DNA of 64,000 nt from Lepturacanthus savala. Its lineage: Eukaryota; Chordata; Actinopteri; Scombriformes; Trichiuridae. Of this stretch, positions 60,801 to 64,000 are shown in pieces. The stretch is from assembly GCA_030544235.1 (NCBI GenBank), contig CM060477.1, positions 24,116,934-24,180,933 on the forward strand, written 5' to 3'. Both the position numbers and the translations under genes were made by a program. The notes under the pieces are model-generated. The model worked only from the letters and a program-made list of their open reading frames with translations. It was not told where the DNA came from and did no database searches. Position 1 is the first letter of the stretch; the number at the start of each line of letters is the position of its first letter.

Positions 60801-61748
60801 GAGGGCAAGAGAGAGAAGACTTTCATTTCAGTGTATTTCAAATTGAGTTAATACATATAAAATACTTGCTGTTTAGATAATAGAAGACATGCATACCTTG
60901 TGAAAGTGCAACATTTTGTCCACTGCATCACTGGGACTTATCTTAGTCCTCTTCCATTCCATCCAGCTGTGGCTGGCAGGAGATGGAGAAGGAGCAGCAG
61001 AGAAGCCATGTCACTGTCCCACCCTATCAGTAGGAAAATAAGATGGAGAAAAAAGCCCATTAGTATCATGCAGGAATACCCCCATTAACCAGCACTTGCA
61101 GTAAAGAATAAAAATCAAACATGTTCATTAGCTTACTGTCATCATCGTTGTCTGTCTGTTTCTCAGCAGCTTTTAGAAGTCGGCACAGGTCAATTGACTG
61201 AGTAAGGTGTTTAGCCTCACTGATAATCTTGGACCTGAAAGTTGTGTCCCACTTCTCAAGCATCTTGGAGGCTGTTTCAGTTCCAAACAGTAGAACGAAG
61301 TCTTGATTCAGCTGTTGATCATAGAATCATAAATGCACAAACATTTGAAAAAAATCAGCATATTGTACTTAAATTCAAGAAACAAAATGGTAAACTCTAA
61401 ATAAATAACTCACCAGCCCTTTGACATCAAACATCAAAGAACCATGGAAATGTTTTAGAAACATCTGCCGTTCTCTGTGGGTCATGCACTAGGTTTTGGC
61501 GAAACTGAAAGGTCATGTTCATTTTCTGAAACACACTTGCTTTATCATGGGGGTGATTCAGAAATGATGGCTTCCCTGCATGCATCTTCATCAAGCTGCT
61601 CAGGTAAAGTGGCCAATCTTCGGCGCTTTGGTCCTTGTGCTTCAACCAATGCAGCTGTCTTGGCTGGTCGTTTTGCTGTATACCTGGACATGGTCTTAAG
61701 GCGCCATGCTAAATATCCAGTGCCTTTCTCCCCATCATAGAAGTGCTC
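60338..61748 (-). pseudogene. 3' exons of the SAMD3-like pseudogene (right arm)
   Basis: Minus-strand counterpart of 35066-36473 with the same four exons, splice sites, 7-bp duplication (CATCAAACATCAAA near 61430) and frameshifts, which shows the gene was already dead before the arms formed. The 5' exons seen at 31446-32944 would lie beyond the window end. Confidence 0.55.
60765..60796. repeat. (GT)n microsatellite (right arm)
   Basis: Sixteen GT units; one or two units longer than the left-arm counterpart. Confidence 0.95.
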
Positions 61749-62266
61749 CTGTCATAAAACATCATTAACCCTCCTGTTGCCACTGTTTTAAAAACCAAAA
61801 AGAAATCCCCTAAATGCTATTTTTTTTAACTTAATTTTCGTGACTTTTCCTAGATTGGCCCCAACAGTAGAAAAAAAGAAATGTTTTTATTCACATTTCC
61901 ATATAAGCTGTACAAAAAAATTTACAAAGGTGTTCTTCGGGTCAAAATGACCCGTCAGGCAAATAGAGTTGAAATCAAGGTCACAGAGTTATTTACACAC
62001 CACAGAATGTTACAATGTTTTAGGTGTGTCTCAGATCAATCAGTAGCAGAAGTAAACAAGACAAATCAGGTGGTCTTATCATGGATTGCTGTGCCTTTGA
62101 TCAGTCTCAGATCAATTAATAGTAAACATGAACAAGACAGTAGAAGACATAAACAAGACAAGATAGGTGGCATTCTCGCAGACGGCAGAGCTCTTTTTTG
62201 GGTATTTCAAGGGGTTATAAAGGTGCTGCAGGTGACAGGAACCCAAATTCTTTCTGTGCTGGCGCC

Positions 62267-62946
62267 ATGAGTGTTCGTTTTGACGTTGAAGTTCTAGAGC
62301 TGATTTTTTCTGATGTCCAACAAGACAACTCTGATTCAGGAGAGGGAGTGGAGGATGTATCAGAAGAAGAAGATGGGGAGGAATATAACCCAGAGCATGC
62401 TAAATCATCTTATGAACTTGGACAGCAGCTCCTGAAGAGGAAGATCACCATGGTTGGTACAGTTCGAAAGAACAAGCCTGAGCTCCTACCAGCACTGCTT
62501 TCATCAAAGGAGAGAGAGGTCTTCTCATCAAAGTTCGCCTTTATGGCTATGACCACTGTAGTTTCTTACCTCTCAAAGAAAAACAAGAATGTAGTTCTTA
62601 TGAGCACACTGACATTAGTGATCGTGAGGACAGGAAGCCAGTCATCATCCTAGACTACAACTGCAACAAAGGAGGTGTGGACAATCTAGATAAGGTGATT
62701 GGAACATATAGCTGCAGAAGGATGACTGCCCGCTGGCCCCTGGTCATCTTCCACAACATCATTGATGTTTCCTCCTACAATGCCGTTGTGATTTGGAGAG
62801 AGATCAACCCGACCTGGATTTCTCATAAGAAGAACAAGAGGAGGGCGTTCCTGGAGCAGCTAGGAAAGGCACTTGTAACTCCATTCATTGAAAGAAGGAA
62901 GCATGTCCCCCGCACAGAAGCCTCAGCAGAAAGCTATTCAGAGTAA
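62267..62946 (+). pseudogene. piggyBac transposase, internally deleted (right arm)
   Basis: The ATG at 62267 in a good context (GGCGCCATGA) starts SVRFDVEVLEL and an acidic stretch. This fuses at about codon 46 to SYELGQQLLKRK, TMVGTVRKNKPEL and REVFSSKFAF. The frame shifts by one base near 62610 and continues with KGGVDNLDKVIGTYSC and RWPLVIFHNIID to 62946. Roughly 300 residues, with two of the three catalytic Asp residues, are missing compared with full piggyBac transposases (about 550-600 residues). This copy keeps a few bases lost in the left arm around 62635. Confidence 0.85.
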
Positions 62947-63960
62947 GGATGTCCCGATCCAGCTTTTTGCACTTCCGATCCGATACCGATATTGTATTTG
63001 CCCATCCGAGCCGATACCGATACTGGTGGCCGATACCGAAATAGTCTATTAACTCAGCATCAGTACTCTGCTCTTGAGCATGTGTAAACTAAGGCTTTAA
63101 AAACCAGTGCAAATAATATTGTTTAATTATTTAAAAACAAAAATGCCCTCTACTCCCCAATCTCCTCCACACTTTTTGCTCCATCTCTATCTACACACTG
63201 CCTTCAACTGTTTGCCCTGACTGCAGTCCGAGCACTCGGGGGTGTGCAAGCTAAAAAATGTAATGGCGGTCTGGAGTGTTTTAAATAAAGTTTTTTCAAA
63301 GTGGGATTTTCAGAATAAAGACGTCTAAATAAACGTTTTTTTTTGTCACATTGAATGGATATTCAACATCCTGTTATACATCTTCTCTCTGTTTAGACAT
63401 GCTGGTTTAACACTGTTTTTTTTTCTTTTTTGGTGCGTCGTTATTCCTGCATCAGGTGACACATAGTCGAGTCCAGTCACCGGAGTCACGCTCACATTTC
63501 CGCAGATTTGCGGAGATGCGTTCCGTTAAAAAAGGAGAAGAAGTCAACATCCCATGTTAAAGAAAACAATGTACTAAAGTCACATTACATTATCCGAGTG
63601 CTGGAACAATTCCAGTGTGCTCGTTTCAGTGTAATCTACGCTTTTTCGGTGTCTGTCTGTGCCGTTTGCCACGGAGCGACAAGTCTGAGCATGTCTCTGG
63701 TTGCTATGCAACGCGAAGCGAGCCGAGCTAAACAAATGTGGGGAGACGCTAATGCTGGTGTGCTGGAAAATGCGGACCGGATTTTAGCAAAACCACAGCA
63801 AAAAACTGGAATGGATTATCTGAATAGGTGCGCTGGAAAACCCTGACTTTTTTTTAACGGATCAGATTTTTTTCCCGTGCCGCCACGCCGATACCGATAC
63901 GCATATTTCTGCCAATATCGGTGGCTGATCCGATGCCGATATTGGATCGGGACAAGCCTA
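62944..63960. mobile_element. hAT non-autonomous element, right-arm copy (1017 bp)
   Basis: Ends TAAGGATGTCCCGATCC and GGATCGGGACAAGCCTA, with the 8-bp duplication ATTCAGAG (62936-62943 and 63961-63968). This is the same insertion as at 33323 but 460 bp longer, so it predates the arm duplication. The outer parts contain several inverted copies of GGCCGATACCGATA-type motifs. Confidence 0.93.
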
Positions 63961-64000
63961 ATTCAGAGTGCAGGAGCTCCTGATAAAACTGAGGATCCAG

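Larger units (their letters stand above)
50954..64000 (-). repeat. Right arm of the giant inverted repeat
   Basis: Reverse complement of 33283-45749; continues to the last base of the window and presumably beyond. Anchor pairs are given for the left arm. The inner border is TTTACATCA at 50954. Confidence 0.95.
61765..64000 (+). mobile_element. Deleted piggyBac element, right-arm copy
   Basis: Starts at TTAA (61765-61768) with CCCTCCTGTTGCC, the common terminal motif of fish piggyBac elements, and has a GGGTCAAAATGACCCG palindrome at 61939. It includes the transposase remnant and a nested hAT element, and runs off the window. Confidence 0.82.

Noticed and set aside
1..64000. tRNA or rRNA genes
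   Set aside because: No cloverleaf with conserved A/B boxes or rRNA-like segment was recognised on either strand by eye.

Overview
The window looks like repeat-rich nuclear DNA of a teleost fish. The evidence is a set of families typical of teleost genomes: a Gmr1-like Ty3/gypsy retrotransposon, piggyBac and hAT non-autonomous elements, an L1/Tx1-type LINE, dispersed genes carrying the intracellular domain of the P2X7 receptor, and spliced, decayed genes with canonical GT/AG borders. I find no bacterial-type genes, rRNA, tRNA or CRISPR array.

Layout. (1) 1-27465 is one tandem array of a 189-bp satellite, about 116 monomers. Because 189 = 3 x 63, most monomers are open in one minus-strand frame, giving artificial-looking proteins of up to 1070 residues. 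Higher-order blocks of 9-12 monomers are visible. (2) A 5465-bp LTR retrotransposon (20878-26342) sits inside the array, flanked by a 5-bp target duplication. Its domain order is gag, protease, integrase, then a reverse transcriptase remnant, which is the Gmr1-type order. The RT/RNase H core is deleted, yet the two LTRs are almost identical. (3) 27466-28093 is the degenerate, inverted edge of the satellite. (4) 28094-31403 holds a LINE 3' fragment, a possible solo LTR, a probable SGNH-hydrolase-like fragment and unrecognised sequence. (5) 31446-36473 is a decayed multi-exon gene on the plus strand. It resembles the C-terminal half of teleost SAMD3-like proteins and is split by a deleted piggyBac element that itself carries a hAT element.

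(6) The dominant architecture of the second half is a giant inverted repeat. The left arm (33283-45749) and right arm (50954 to at least 64000) are reverse complements around a 5.2-kb spacer. Both arms carry the same series: piggyBac/hAT, SAMD3-like pseudogene exons, a transposase-like pseudogene, a LINE with a hAT insertion, an inverted-repeat MITE, and two exons of a P2X7-intracellular-domain gene. The arms differ by substitutions and by private deletions or expansions, so they are old duplicates or divergent haplotypes rather than a perfect artefact. The spacer holds a decayed retroviral gag/protease relic, two direct copies of a dispersed repeat, a 24-bp minisatellite and a second edge of the 189-bp satellite.

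No complete functional host gene is supported. The best-preserved coding pieces are the two P2X7-domain exons at each inner end of the palindrome, transcribed outward, and the retrotransposon gag-pol frame. Family names rest on motif recognition by eye; no database search was possible.
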